Source: an uncultured Cyclobacteriaceae bacterium (lineage in GTDB: Bacteria > Bacteroidota > Bacteroidia > Cytophagales > Cyclobacteriaceae). From it: a DNA stretch of 64,000 nucleotides. The notes beneath the pieces are model-generated. The model searched no databases and had not been told where the DNA came from. It saw nothing but the letters and a program-made list of their open reading frames with translations. The stretch spans positions 1-64,000 of the forward strand of contig CAKZRQ010000030.1 of the NCBI GenBank assembly GCA_937146645.1. Reading direction: 5' to 3'. The translations under genes were made by a program, and so were the position numbers. Of the stretch, positions 34,971 to 43,054 are shown one piece after another. Positions within the stretch are counted from its first letter, which is position 1. The number at the start of each line of letters is the position of its first letter.

Positions 34971-34998
34971 AATTAGGATAAGCCTAATTCTTTTTTTC
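34971..34998 (+). terminator. hairpin with T-run in front of the DUF2589-like cassette
   Basis: The 7 bp stem aattagg/cctaatt (34971-34977, 34983-34989) with loop ataag is followed by ctttttttc. It may terminate the DUF2520 transcript, 88 bp after its stop. If the TTG-20-TATATTCA promoter is real, the hairpin lies at the transcript's very 5' end and could modulate the cassette. Confidence 0.5.
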
Positions 34999-35016
34999 AC
35001 TTCAAATCTTTTTATT

Positions 35017-35655
35017 ATGAGTTACGTAAATCGTACCCTCAGGTCCATTCCATTTGGCCGGATCATCGGCGGACCAATGATAGCAGCTATTCATTCGCAA
35101 GCACTCGCTGCGAAATCTACCGTAAACTTCATTAAGGAAGTTGGCTTCAAAGCCTCACCACCCGAACTTAATGGTGAGCAAGATGAAGATATCGGTGATG
35201 TTAGAAATGTCACTTTTAAGTACTCTCGAAAAACGGCTGGAGGTAGTGTCGAGGATAATGATGCAGGAGAGGAGAATGTATCTTTGACTGTACCTATTTT
35301 AACAATTGTCCCAATTCCTTTTATTAGGATTGAGGAGATGACAATTCAATTCACCGCTAATATTACAGAGCAGCAAGAATTTCGAAGAGGAAGTGCATCC
35401 AGTGGATCTGTTGCAACGGATACCACTATGAATTTCAAGGCAGGAGGGTTCTTTTCTCCAGTGAAATTTAATCTGAACGCGAAGGTATCGACCCGGAACA
35501 ATTGGAGTAGTTACCAAAGTAACAAAGTAAATACTGCTACTCAGTATCAAATGGATGTAAAGGTAAAAGCAGTTCAAGATGAAATGCCAGCAGGTCTAGC
35601 TAAAATCCTCGGTATAATGGAAGAGGCTATTCTTGAGAAACCAGCCACACCTTAA
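35017..35655 (+). CDS. DUF2589-like protein, paralogue 1
   Basis: A 212-residue protein matching what I recall of DUF2589, a family with no known function. Layout: an N-terminal Gly/Ala-rich amphipathic helix at about 16-44 (GGPMIAAIHSQALAAKSTV, ending FIKEVGF); beta strand VRNVTFKYSR at 62-71; the hallmark hydrophobic strand pair PILTIVPIPFIRIEEMTIQF at 93-112; a polar Ser/Gly-rich loop at about 124-136; and a C-terminal QYQMDVKVKAVQDEMPAGLA followed by a helix. No signal peptide, Cys or catalytic motif is seen. It heads a tight operon with three other genes (18, 10 and -1 bp gaps). The paralogue at 36812 shares all four blocks. Confidence 0.8.
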   Translation: MSYVNRTLRSIPFGRIIGGPMIAAIHSQALAAKSTVNFIKEVGFKASPPELNGEQDEDIGDVRNVTFKYSRKTAGGSVEDNDAGEENVSLTVPILTIVPIPFIRIEEMTIQFTANITEQQEFRRGSASSGSVATDTTMNFKAGGFFSPVKFNLNAKVSTRNNWSSYQSNKVNTATQYQMDVKVKAVQDEMPAGLAKILGIMEEAILEKPATP

Positions 35656-35673
35656 TTTTTTGTTTTATAAGCT

Positions 35674-36801
35674 ATGAGCCAGCTTAATAGCATTATTGCG
35701 TCCGTACTTAGCGACATTAATGAGGCTAAGGCAAAAGCTGATTTGACTTCAAGCGAACTCGCCAAGACATACGCGGCTGATAAAGTGCTTCGATATTTCC
35801 CTGTTCCACGGATCAACATAGAAAATCTTGAAGTGGAAATTAAATATGCCGTGAATTCTGTGGAAGAGAAGCCTGTGGACAACGCTTCTACCCGTAAGAA
35901 GATCAACGACTTCATTCAAGTTTTTAGTGATGAAACATCTGTAGCTGTTAAGAAAGCAGTAGAGAATGTCACGAAGAACAATGAACTTTTTAAAGAAGTG
36001 AGTTCAGTGTACCCTTCAAAAGAATGGGAAGCTTCCTTAAAGGAAAAGATGGCAGATGTACTTGTCAAGAGTTTCAGACCAAATAACCCTTCTAAGACAA
36101 AAGATTTAGCATTGAGTGGATTGAAGACTGCGATACCAGATCTACTCCCGGTGGTAAAACGATCATCTTCCATGGCAATAGTTCCTACCGAAAAAGGAGA
36201 CTTTCAAATAATGGGCATAGATGATGATGGTAAATCTGAGTTTCTTATTGATAAAAAATACGTCAGTGAGGTGGATGCGCTCAAAGATGCAAAAGCATTA
36301 ACGACTTCATTAAAATCCAAAAAAGTAGAGGTTACTTCTGTCAAGACAGATGAAATTAAGAAAGTGGATATTGGGGCTTTGAAGGCTGGAAACCGGACTT
36401 TCAATGTTCTCTTGGGAGCTAAAAAGTTTAACGATCCAAAACCTAAAGCTAGTCTCGAAAAAGCTATTGGTGTGAAGGCTGAATTTTTAAATCAGCCTCG
36501 GAAAGAGGTTCCGAATTGGCTAAAGGCATCCAAACCTGCTTCTGCAAATGTTGATCCCGAGAAGTTTGAAGAAGATCTCACACTAAAAATCGCTACTGAA
36601 AAAGTGATTAGTGAAAGGCTGCCTCTCTTGGAACAAGGAATTAACGATATCATGTCTAAGAACGCCATAACCGTTATGAATGTAAATGTTGATAGCGAAT
36701 CGATAAAAAACGCTCAACCTGAAACAGTCAGTACTATTAAGTTTTCACTTAGTGCGCAAGACTTCACACTTTTAGACGATGATCAAGAACCCATTCTTTA
36801 A
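35674..36801 (+). CDS. 375-residue unknown protein of the DUF2589-like cassette
   Basis: Family not recognised. An N-terminal helical part (1-40: SQLNSIIASVLSDINEAKAK) leads into YFPVPRINIENLEVEIKYAV at 41-60. That segment resembles the PIPFIRIEEMTIQF strand of the two flanking DUF2589-like proteins (P-I/V-P then alternating hydrophobics). A long, lysine-rich, mostly helical middle (about 65-325) follows. The C-terminus 333-368 returns to strand-like TVMNVNVDSES and TVSTIKFSLSAQDFTLLDDD. No signal, membrane helix or enzyme motif is visible. A strand-rich core split by a large helical insertion is my inference. It lies 18 bp after paralogue 1 and 10 bp before paralogue 2. Confidence 0.7.
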   Translation: MSQLNSIIASVLSDINEAKAKADLTSSELAKTYAADKVLRYFPVPRINIENLEVEIKYAVNSVEEKPVDNASTRKKINDFIQVFSDETSVAVKKAVENVTKNNELFKEVSSVYPSKEWEASLKEKMADVLVKSFRPNNPSKTKDLALSGLKTAIPDLLPVVKRSSSMAIVPTEKGDFQIMGIDDDGKSEFLIDKKYVSEVDALKDAKALTTSLKSKKVEVTSVKTDEIKKVDIGALKAGNRTFNVLLGAKKFNDPKPKASLEKAIGVKAEFLNQPRKEVPNWLKASKPASANVDPEKFEEDLTLKIATEKVISERLPLLEQGINDIMSKNAITVMNVNVDSESIKNAQPETVSTIKFSLSAQDFTLLDDDQEPIL

Positions 36802-36811
36802 TTAAATCAAA

Positions 36812-37354
36812 ATGATCACACCAAAATATATTTCTGACTTGCTAGGAGCACCGATGGCTGCGGTAGTGCAGGCCGAGGCGATAGCAGCGAAGGCTACAGC
36901 TGAATTTATTCAAGAGGTAGGTTTTTCGAATACTGATCTAAATGAAGATGGTGACTTTGGGACGGTTCGTAACGTAACGTTTTCCTATAATAGGATTGAG
37001 GCAGATGGACAAGCTAGGATGACTAATATCTCAGTCCCACTTTTAACGGTCATTCCAATTCCTTCATTAAAGGTAGCGGAGGCAGAAATTGAATTTGACC
37101 TTGCATTAAGCCAACCCAACCAGAGTACTGAGGGAGGGGAATCCTCTTCTGGTTCAAAGAAGAGATTACCATTTTTGAGTAAATCCCTGAGGCTTAAAGC
37201 GATTATTGGAAAGAAGGCGCAAGAAGGAAAGTCGAATACTACTAATTCTGCTACAGCAAATATGAATGTAAAAATTAGATTGCAACAGGCCGAACCTACA
37301 ATCGGGATGGTTCAGCTATTGAATATTCTAGACAGCGCAAATAAAGAGGAATAA
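36812..37354 (+). CDS. DUF2589-like protein, paralogue 2
   Basis: A 180-residue paralogue of the protein at 35017. Shared blocks: Ala-rich helix LLGAPMAAVVQAEAIAAKAT and EFIQEVGF at 10-38; VRNVTFSYNR at 52-61; SVPLLTVIPIPSLKVAEAEI at 75-94; polar loop NQSTEGGESSSGSKK; and C-terminal NSATANMNVKIRLQQAEPT followed by a final helix MVQLLNIL. It is shorter between the strand pair and the C-terminal block. No signal peptide, cysteines or catalytic residues. The stop overlaps the ATG of the next gene (TAATG), so the two are translationally coupled. Confidence 0.8.
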   Translation: MITPKYISDLLGAPMAAVVQAEAIAAKATAEFIQEVGFSNTDLNEDGDFGTVRNVTFSYNRIEADGQARMTNISVPLLTVIPIPSLKVAEAEIEFDLALSQPNQSTEGGESSSGSKKRLPFLSKSLRLKAIIGKKAQEGKSNTTNSATANMNVKIRLQQAEPTIGMVQLLNILDSANKEE

Positions 37355-37677
37355 TGCCTAATTGGTTTAGTGTCGTTAAGGAAAAAGTATTGAATTTCTT
37401 CTCAGTGAAGAAGAGTCCTGCAGGTGACTCCTCTGAAGTTGAAAAAACTCCGCAGGTAGAAATATCAAGGCAACCAGGTCTCTCTTGTCCAGAGTGCGGT
37501 ACAAAGCTCTTTATAACAATGGAATCCCTTTTGAATTACCTCCCTGTTCAATGCCATGGATGTGGGCTTGAACTAACGATTGATCGAGAGAAATCAAAGA
37601 GTTCAATTGAATCATTAAGGAAACTGAAGATGGGCCTTGATGAGGCAGAAAGTGTTAAGCAGAGAGGTCAACTTTAG
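37354..37677 (+). CDS. small zinc-ribbon protein of the DUF2589-like cassette
   Basis: A 107-residue protein with four cysteines in two CxxC pairs (C45/C48 in LSCPECGTKL, C67/C70 in QCHGCGLEL), a zinc-ribbon layout. An N-terminal amphipathic helix (NWFSVVKEKVLNFFSVK) could bind a membrane or a partner; a charged linker and a C-terminal helix (SSIESLRKLKMGLDEAES) complete it. A ribbon next to a short helix suggests an adaptor rather than an enzyme. The start overlaps the preceding stop by one base. I recall no named family. It converges on the M20 gene with only 5 bp between stops and no visible terminator. Confidence 0.72.
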   Translation: MPNWFSVVKEKVLNFFSVKKSPAGDSSEVEKTPQVEISRQPGLSCPECGTKLFITMESLLNYLPVQCHGCGLELTIDREKSKSSIESLRKLKMGLDEAESVKQRGQL

Positions 37678-37682
37678 CCCTT

Positions 37683-38978
37683 TTATAACCCCGACTTATC
37701 AATAGCCAAAATTGTCCTCAAAAGAACATTAGCTCCATTTGTCACATCTTCTGGGGAGGTATATTCGTATGGAGAATGACTGATTCCATCCTTGCTCGGG
37801 ACGAAAATCATACCAATCGGAGCAATTCTAGCCATTTCCTGTGCATCGTGTCCAGCACCGCTGGGCATATACTTGTAGGCAAGTCCAAGATCCTTGGATG
37901 ACTGCTCAATTACTTTCTGAATTGAGGGGTCTGACAAGGCCGCCTCACTAGCCACTTCAATATGTTCTATTTCAAGCTCTGTATCTTTTTCTTCGGCTAA
38001 TTCTCTTGCCCGCTCTTCAATTTGAGAATAGATAGCCCAAATCTTCTCGGATGACAAATCACGAATTTCTAAGGTCACCTTGGCTTCCCCGGGAATAACA
38101 TTTCCGGCTCCAGGAAAGGCCTGAATTTTCCCAACGGTGCCAACATGGGAGCCTTCAAAAGAATTGACAATCTTATTGATATCCAAAACTAGCTGTGCAG
38201 CTGGAAGCAGTGCATCTTTCCGCATATTCATCGGAGTGGTTCCGGCATGATTGGCCATGCCCTTAAAAGTGAAATCCCACCATTCGATAGCAACAATTCC
38301 TTCTACAATACCTATATCCAAATTCTCCTGATGAAGGTTCGCACCTTGTTCTATATGTAATTCAATGTAAGCAGCATACTCTCCCTTTTTACTTACTTGT
38401 TCTTGTATTTTTGAGGGACTACCACCAATTTTTTTGATTCCTTCTTCCATGGTCAATCCACTGGAACTGACGACTTGTAAAGCCGATTCACTAAGAGACC
38501 CGACTTTTCCCCGACTACCGATTACTCCACCTTCTTCATTGGCGAAAATGATTACTTCAAGCGGATGTCTGGGTTGATAACCGGCTTCTTGTATAGTTTT
38601 GACTGCCTCAATCGCACCGAATGAACCCAAAGGCCCATCATAGTCGCCACCATTTGGGACTTCATCGATATGAGATCCAAAGGCTATTTTCCCTAAGCTT
38701 GGATCCGATCCTTCGATAGAACCAATAATATTTCCCACGGCGTCTATGTGCACTTTCATCCCAGCGTCTTCCATCAATTTGATGGTGAATTCTCTGCCTT
38801 GTAGATCAAAGTCACTGAAGGCGACTCGATCTGACCCACCCATCTCATTTTTTCCGATTTTCGCTAGCTCTTGAATATTTCCGTTCAGTCGCTCGGAATT
38901 CACGGTAAGCTCTTGGGAGAAAAGAGAATTGGATAGGAGTATAAAAAATGAGAATAGAAGAGATGAACGATTTTTCAT
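37683..38978 (-). CDS. exported M20 amidohydrolase (Zn-dependent carbamoylase/allantoate type)
   Basis: A 431-residue M20-family metalloenzyme of the hydantoinase/carbamoylase branch, exported by the signal MKNRSSLLFSFFILLSNSLFSQ. Metal motifs: GSHIDEVPNGGDYDGPLG at 101-118 (H103, D114), EEGG at 148-151, and a late HDAQEMA histidine. The NHAGTTPM region near the dimerisation domain is typical of amidase-type M20 enzymes, which split N-carbamoyl amino acids or ureides. Exact substrate is unknown. The start at 38978 was chosen because it begins the signal peptide. It is encoded behind the desaturase terminator and probably has its own promoter. Confidence 0.87.
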   Translation of the reverse strand: MKNRSSLLFSFFILLSNSLFSQELTVNSERLNGNIQELAKIGKNEMGGSDRVAFSDFDLQGREFTIKLMEDAGMKVHIDAVGNIIGSIEGSDPSLGKIAFGSHIDEVPNGGDYDGPLGSFGAIEAVKTIQEAGYQPRHPLEVIIFANEEGGVIGSRGKVGSLSESALQVVSSSGLTMEEGIKKIGGSPSKIQEQVSKKGEYAAYIELHIEQGANLHQENLDIGIVEGIVAIEWWDFTFKGMANHAGTTPMNMRKDALLPAAQLVLDINKIVNSFEGSHVGTVGKIQAFPGAGNVIPGEAKVTLEIRDLSSEKIWAIYSQIEERARELAEEKDTELEIEHIEVASEAALSDPSIQKVIEQSSKDLGLAYKYMPSGAGHDAQEMARIAPIGMIFVPSKDGISHSPYEYTSPEDVTNGANVLLRTILAIDKSGL

Positions 38979-39002
38979 GGGATCTTTATTTTGATCCAAC
39001 AT

Positions 39003-39032
39003 AAAAAAATCCCTCAGATTTCTGAGGGATTT
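39003..39032 (-). terminator. Rho-independent terminator after the acyl-ACP desaturase gene
   Basis: The 12 bp perfect stem (half-site aaatccctcaga, 39007-39018 and 39021-39032) has a two-base loop in the DNA and, on the minus strand, is followed by ATTTTTTTAT. Confidence 0.9.
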
Positions 39033-39036
39033 ACTA

Positions 39037-40038
39037 TTATTTCATCCATGCGAGCTTTATCTCGTCAGGGGCCTTCATCCTATCGGCCAATCGCATATAT
39101 CGATCTCCGAGATTTGACAAATAGTCCTGCGCCTTAGCAGCCATATCATTTAATCCAGTCAGGGTTTCTATTTTCCAAACCTTAACTAGATGTTCAATAA
39201 TTCTAGCGTAATCCCAACCGGTATAAATACCAATCTTCTGTGTAATTGCTGAAAAGTCTGAAAAAAGAGAAGGATTGTTACCACCTTCACCCATCATGAT
39301 GGCAGGCATCACAATTTGTTTTCTCATCATTTGTTCGAAAGCATGAAGGGCACCATTCGGGTCTATTTCGAAGATTTTGGTCATGAAACTCTTATATGCT
39401 TTCTCATGTCTCGCCTCATCTCCAGCAATAGTCTTACAAATTCTTGAAAGAACTGTATCACCTGCTTTGTCAGCTAATTTTCCAGTATTAACATGGGAAA
39501 TTTTGGTGGCTCTTTCCTGAAATGAAGTATAAATCATGGCCTGATAAGGGTCTCCATCAGTATTTGGATCAAAGCCATTATGGAGGAGTCGATGAATGGT
39601 CTGTTCAACAGCCTTCATATCCACTCGGCCAGTCATGTAGAGGTACTTATTCAAGAGATCGCCGTGACGGTTTTCCTCTGCAGTCCAAGCTTTGGACCAT
39701 CTTACCCAGCCCGATGGATTAAAAAGATTTCTCTCATCATTAATCCCTTCAAGCATATTAAAGTAAGTCTGATAGCTGGGAAGGGCCTCTTCGGTAATCA
39801 TGTTACCGACAAGAGAGCTCAACACTGTATCTGGAATACCTTCGGCTCTTCTCTGGAGCTCCTTTAATTCATCATAGACGTTTGGGCTCTCAAAATCCGG
39901 TAAAAAATCAGAGGGCTGCCAGCATTCATCTGGATTTACCAAAATGTTATCCACGGCATCTGATACTGTATCTTCAATCTGAGTGATAACCTCTAGATTC
40001 TTTTCCAGCTCATAATTAATTTTTTTCTCCTTGCTCAT
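39037..40038 (-). CDS. soluble acyl-ACP desaturase
   Basis: Di-iron fatty acid desaturase (FA_desaturase_2, stearoyl-ACP desaturase type), 333 residues, cytoplasmic. Iron ligand motifs: E83/E84 in TEEALPSY, EENRH at 121-125, E175 in SFQERATKI and DEARHE at 207-212. In plants these enzymes desaturate ACP-bound fatty acids; in Bacteroidota the regiospecificity is not known from sequence. Cytophagales typically contain 16:1 omega-5, so this enzyme is a candidate for that bond (speculative). A TTG one codon earlier is an alternative start; ATG at 40038 is preferred. A -7 box TAACTTTG lies at 40077-40070. Confidence 0.92.
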   Translation of the reverse strand: MSKEKKINYELEKNLEVITQIEDTVSDAVDNILVNPDECWQPSDFLPDFESPNVYDELKELQRRAEGIPDTVLSSLVGNMITEEALPSYQTYFNMLEGINDERNLFNPSGWVRWSKAWTAEENRHGDLLNKYLYMTGRVDMKAVEQTIHRLLHNGFDPNTDGDPYQAMIYTSFQERATKISHVNTGKLADKAGDTVLSRICKTIAGDEARHEKAYKSFMTKIFEIDPNGALHAFEQMMRKQIVMPAIMMGEGGNNPSLFSDFSAITQKIGIYTGWDYARIIEHLVKVWKIETLTGLNDMAAKAQDYLSNLGDRYMRLADRMKAPDEIKLAWMK

Positions 40039-40069
40039 CAATCCTTTGATTCTAATCCTTCGCTAAAAA

Positions 40070-40077
40070 CAAAGTTA
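40070..40077 (-). promoter_or_regulatory. putative acyl-ACP desaturase promoter -7 box
   Basis: TAACTTTG on the minus strand fits TAnnTTTG, 31 bases before the start at 40038. No good -33 TTG was found. Confidence 0.35.
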
Positions 40078-40205
40078 AACACATTTTGTCAGAAAAATAT
40101 TCGATTAGTCCAAAGATGGAATTAATCTATTGCCAGCGGTATATTTTCACTATCAGGCTTTTCTGAAATATTACTATCTTCCTTTTCCACCTTAAGCCCA
40201 TTCAA

Positions 40206-41105
40206 ATGAAGAAGATTCTCGTTGTCGGAAGTAGCAACACGGATATGGTTGTGAAATCGACTAATCTCCCGAAACCCGGAGAAACTGTTTTAGGAGGTGA
40301 TTTTTTTTCGTTTGCCGGGGGCAAAGGTGCTAATCAAGCAGTAGCTGCCGCCAAGCTCGATGGTGATGTGATTTTCATGGCCAAAGTTGGGGATGACCTT
40401 TATGCAGAAGTCGCCATCGAAGGCTTCAAGAAGGTAGGAATTGATACGTCAAAAATTCTTAAAGACCCAAGTACACATTCCGGAGTAGCCTTGATAATGG
40501 TGGATGCAAAGGCAGAAAACTGTATTTCTGTTGCTTCTGGAGCTAATAATTCATTTACACAAGCTGACATAGATTCTCTTGATGGTTGTCTGGCAGAAGT
40601 GGGTTATGTTTTGGTCCAGCTGGAAATCCCAATGGAAATCGTGGAGTATCTGGTGCAAAAATGCCATGCTCAGGGAAAGAAAGTGGTATTGAACCCTGCT
40701 CCCGCAGCAAAGCTGAGTTCCGAATGTTTAAGCTGTTTGGATATCATTACCCCAAACGAAACTGAAACCGAAATTCTCACCGGTATTCAAGTAACGGATG
40801 AATCTTCCGCAAAAGTCGCTGCCGAAAAATTGATGGAGTCTGGCGTCTCCACGGTCATAATCACCATGGGTTCGAAAGGAGCTTTTTTCTCAACTGAAAG
40901 TGAATCAGGACTCATCCCATCCTTCCCTGTTAATGCGGTGGATACCACAGCGGCCGGGGATACATTTAATGGTGCATTGGTAGTTGCCTTGAATGAAGGG
41001 AAAGAGCTGAAAGAAGCTATTTCTTTTGCCAGTAAGGCTGCATCCATCTCAGTAACAAGAATGGGAGCGCAAGATTCTCAGCCATTTAGAAACGAAATCA
41101 CCTAA
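40206..41105 (+). CDS. rbsK: ribokinase
   Basis: PfkB-family kinase phosphorylating ribose at O5; 299 residues. VGSSNTDMVVKSTNLPKPGET at the N-terminus, AGGKGANQAVAAAKL (about 37-51) for substrate binding, NPAPAAKLSSE, TPNETETEILTG, and the ATP/catalytic loop DTTAAGDTFNGAL (about 244-256). Sodium/potassium-binding features were not assessed. It pairs with a sugar transporter 10 bp downstream, so free ribose or a nucleoside-derived sugar is the likely substrate. No RbsR or nucleoside hydrolase is visible. Confidence 0.93.
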   Translation: MKKILVVGSSNTDMVVKSTNLPKPGETVLGGDFFSFAGGKGANQAVAAAKLDGDVIFMAKVGDDLYAEVAIEGFKKVGIDTSKILKDPSTHSGVALIMVDAKAENCISVASGANNSFTQADIDSLDGCLAEVGYVLVQLEIPMEIVEYLVQKCHAQGKKVVLNPAPAAKLSSECLSCLDIITPNETETEILTGIQVTDESSAKVAAEKLMESGVSTVIITMGSKGAFFSTESESGLIPSFPVNAVDTTAAGDTFNGALVVALNEGKELKEAISFASKAASISVTRMGAQDSQPFRNEIT

Positions 41106-41115
41106 CCCAAAAACT

Positions 41116-42120
41116 ATGTTCATTCCAGAATCTTATGGACTCGCTGTGGTCCTTTGTGTCATCACCATGATTTGCTGGGGCTCCTGGGCCAATACCCAAA
41201 AGCTAGCTTCTAAAACCTGGCCTTTTCCGCTGTTTTACTGGGATTATGCGCTTGGGATAGTAATTCTTTCCTTGATTTTTGGAGTCACGCTAGGGAGTAT
41301 GGGAGAGGGTGGAAGGCCCTTTCTGGAAGATTTGTGTCAGGCCGATTCTGATAGTATTGTCTCCGCAATTATTGGTGGGATTATTTTCAATTTGGCTAAT
41401 TTGATGATTGTAGCTGCCATTGATATTGCTGGTATGGCAGTAGCTTTTCCCGTGGGAATAGGGATTGCCTTGGTCCTTGGAGTTTTAGTTAATTACATAG
41501 CCGAACCCATTGGAGATCCTTTAATCCTATTTCTTGGAGTAACTCTAGTGGTGATAGCCATAATTATTGATGCCATTGCCTACGGGAAATTGTCTCAAGG
41601 AAAATCCCAAACTCCTACCAAAGGAATTTTACTTTCTATTGCAGGTGGAGTTCTGATGGGCTTCTTTTATCGCTTTGTAGCGGCGTCGATTTCTACTGAC
41701 TTTGCACAGCCAGAGGCCGGACTTATGACGCCTTATTCGGCCGTGTTTGTTTTCTCAATTGGAATATTCCTTTCGAACTTCCTTTGGAATTCATTCTTCA
41801 TGTACAAACCTCTTCAAGGGGAATCCACCACCTACTCAGATTATTTTAAGTTGGGTAACCCAAAGCTACATTTGGTAGGAATTCTAGGAGGTATAATCTG
41901 GTGCATAGGAATGTCACTAAGTGTAATTTCAGGTGAAAAGGCTGGTTTTGCGATTTCCTATGGATTGGGTCAAGGTGCTACGATGGTTGCAGCAGCCTGG
42001 GGAGTTTTTGTTTGGAGGGAGTTTAAGGATGCACCGAAAGGAACCAGCACTTTGGTGAGGCTAATGTTCTTATTCTTTATTGCTGGATTGGTTCTGATTA
42101 TTTTTTCTAGAAATGCATAA
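41116..42120 (+). CDS. GRP-type sugar transporter (DMT superfamily)
   Basis: A 334-residue inner-membrane protein with about ten helices. ICWGSWANTQKLASKTWPFP at the first loop and FPVGIGIALVLGVLVNYIAEP mid-protein match the glucose/ribose porter (GRP/GlcU-RbsU) group of DMT permeases as I recall it. It probably imports the sugar phosphorylated by RbsK, which precedes it by 10 bp. The acidic loop RPFLEDLCQADSDSI is unusual but not informative. It converges on the SMP-30-like gene with a shared terminator hairpin. Confidence 0.75.
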   Translation: MFIPESYGLAVVLCVITMICWGSWANTQKLASKTWPFPLFYWDYALGIVILSLIFGVTLGSMGEGGRPFLEDLCQADSDSIVSAIIGGIIFNLANLMIVAAIDIAGMAVAFPVGIGIALVLGVLVNYIAEPIGDPLILFLGVTLVVIAIIIDAIAYGKLSQGKSQTPTKGILLSIAGGVLMGFFYRFVAASISTDFAQPEAGLMTPYSAVFVFSIGIFLSNFLWNSFFMYKPLQGESTTYSDYFKLGNPKLHLVGILGGIIWCIGMSLSVISGEKAGFAISYGLGQGATMVAAAWGVFVWREFKDAPKGTSTLVRLMFLFFIAGLVLIIFSRNA

Positions 42121-42148
42121 AAAAAGAGTCTTGAAACATCAAGACTCT
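42119..42148 (-). terminator. bidirectional terminator between rbsK operon and SMP-30-like gene
   Basis: The 10 bp stem agagtcttga/tcaagactct (42125-42134, 42139-42148), loop aaca. The minus-strand exit is followed by TTTTTTTATG, a strong T-run; the plus-strand exit is followed only by cattttc. Confidence 0.8.
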
Positions 42149-42168
42149 CATTTTCACTTAAGGCCATA

Positions 42169-43050
42169 TCAATAATCCAGCTGGTAAGCTGCAACTTTAT
42201 TCTTAAAGAATGTAGGCACAAGGACGACATTATCTTCAGGAATAAATCCAAGGTCGGCAGTGTTAGACTCTTCTGCTTTGGTATCAAGCATAAGGGTTTG
42301 ACCATCAGATGTAACAAACCAAATTTCACCCATCCACCTAGACGCTACGAAATTCCCATCGCCTAGAATAATTAGACCGTCACCTCCTGTCACAGCTGAG
42401 TTAATGATGGAAGTGGAACCGTCTTCATTCCACATGATAAGACCGGTTGCATCTAGTCCATAGATGGTTCCATTTTCGTCAATAGCAATTCCATTTATGG
42501 ACTCATGTCCTTGGGAAATGGTAGAGACTTCACCACCATCCAGCATATGAACATTCCCCATATTCATGTCGGTGAAATAGACTTTTCCATCATGCGTATC
42601 TACATCATTAAGAAACTCAGACCCTTCTACTGGATAGCGATTCGTTATTGTAGCAGAGGCAATATCAATTTCCACCAATTCATTAATATTGGTAACATAT
42701 AGGTTACCATTGGCTATTCCCATGCCTTTAGGAGCATCTAATCCTGTCACCCAATCCTGAGTAATGACAGTACCGTCCTTATCGATTATGGAAATAGAAC
42801 CCTGTCCGTCTTTCTCCAAGGGAGTACCTTCAATATTCGAAACATAAATAGTACCTGTTTCTGTGTCATATAAAACAGATTCACATGTGATAAGGCTTTC
42901 TTCGGTTTCGCCAAGTAGAGTTAAACTTGGTGTTTTGGCATCTTCTACTTCTGCCATAGGCTCAGTTACTTCTTCGGTTTTCTGAGGGCCACAGGCCAAA
43001 ATAGATCCAGATAAAAGGGCCAAAAGTGCGGCTTTGGATAGATTTTTCAT
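42169..43050 (-). CDS. SMP-30/gluconolactonase-like lipoprotein
   Basis: A 293-residue putative lipoprotein (signal ending SILAC, C20) with a six-bladed propeller look. Repeated strand patterns include YDTETGTIYVSNIEGTP, GNLYVTNINELVEID, HDGKVYFTDMNMGNV and GIAIDENGTIYGLDATGL. SMP-30/NHL-type propellers hydrolyse lactones or bind ligands. I do not see enough of the metal site to claim lactonase activity. It is 4 bp behind the esterase gene and is the last gene of that minus-strand pair. Confidence 0.72.
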   Translation of the reverse strand: MKNLSKAALLALLSGSILACGPQKTEEVTEPMAEVEDAKTPSLTLLGETEESLITCESVLYDTETGTIYVSNIEGTPLEKDGQGSISIIDKDGTVITQDWVTGLDAPKGMGIANGNLYVTNINELVEIDIASATITNRYPVEGSEFLNDVDTHDGKVYFTDMNMGNVHMLDGGEVSTISQGHESINGIAIDENGTIYGLDATGLIMWNEDGSTSIINSAVTGGDGLIILGDGNFVASRWMGEIWFVTSDGQTLMLDTKAEESNTADLGFIPEDNVVLVPTFFKNKVAAYQLDY

Positions 43051-43054
43051 AGGA

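Noticed and set aside
35017-37677. DUF2589-like cassette as a phage or toxin-antitoxin module
   Set aside because: No integrase, structural phage gene, toxin fold, repeats or attachment sites flank it, and base composition looks like its neighbours.
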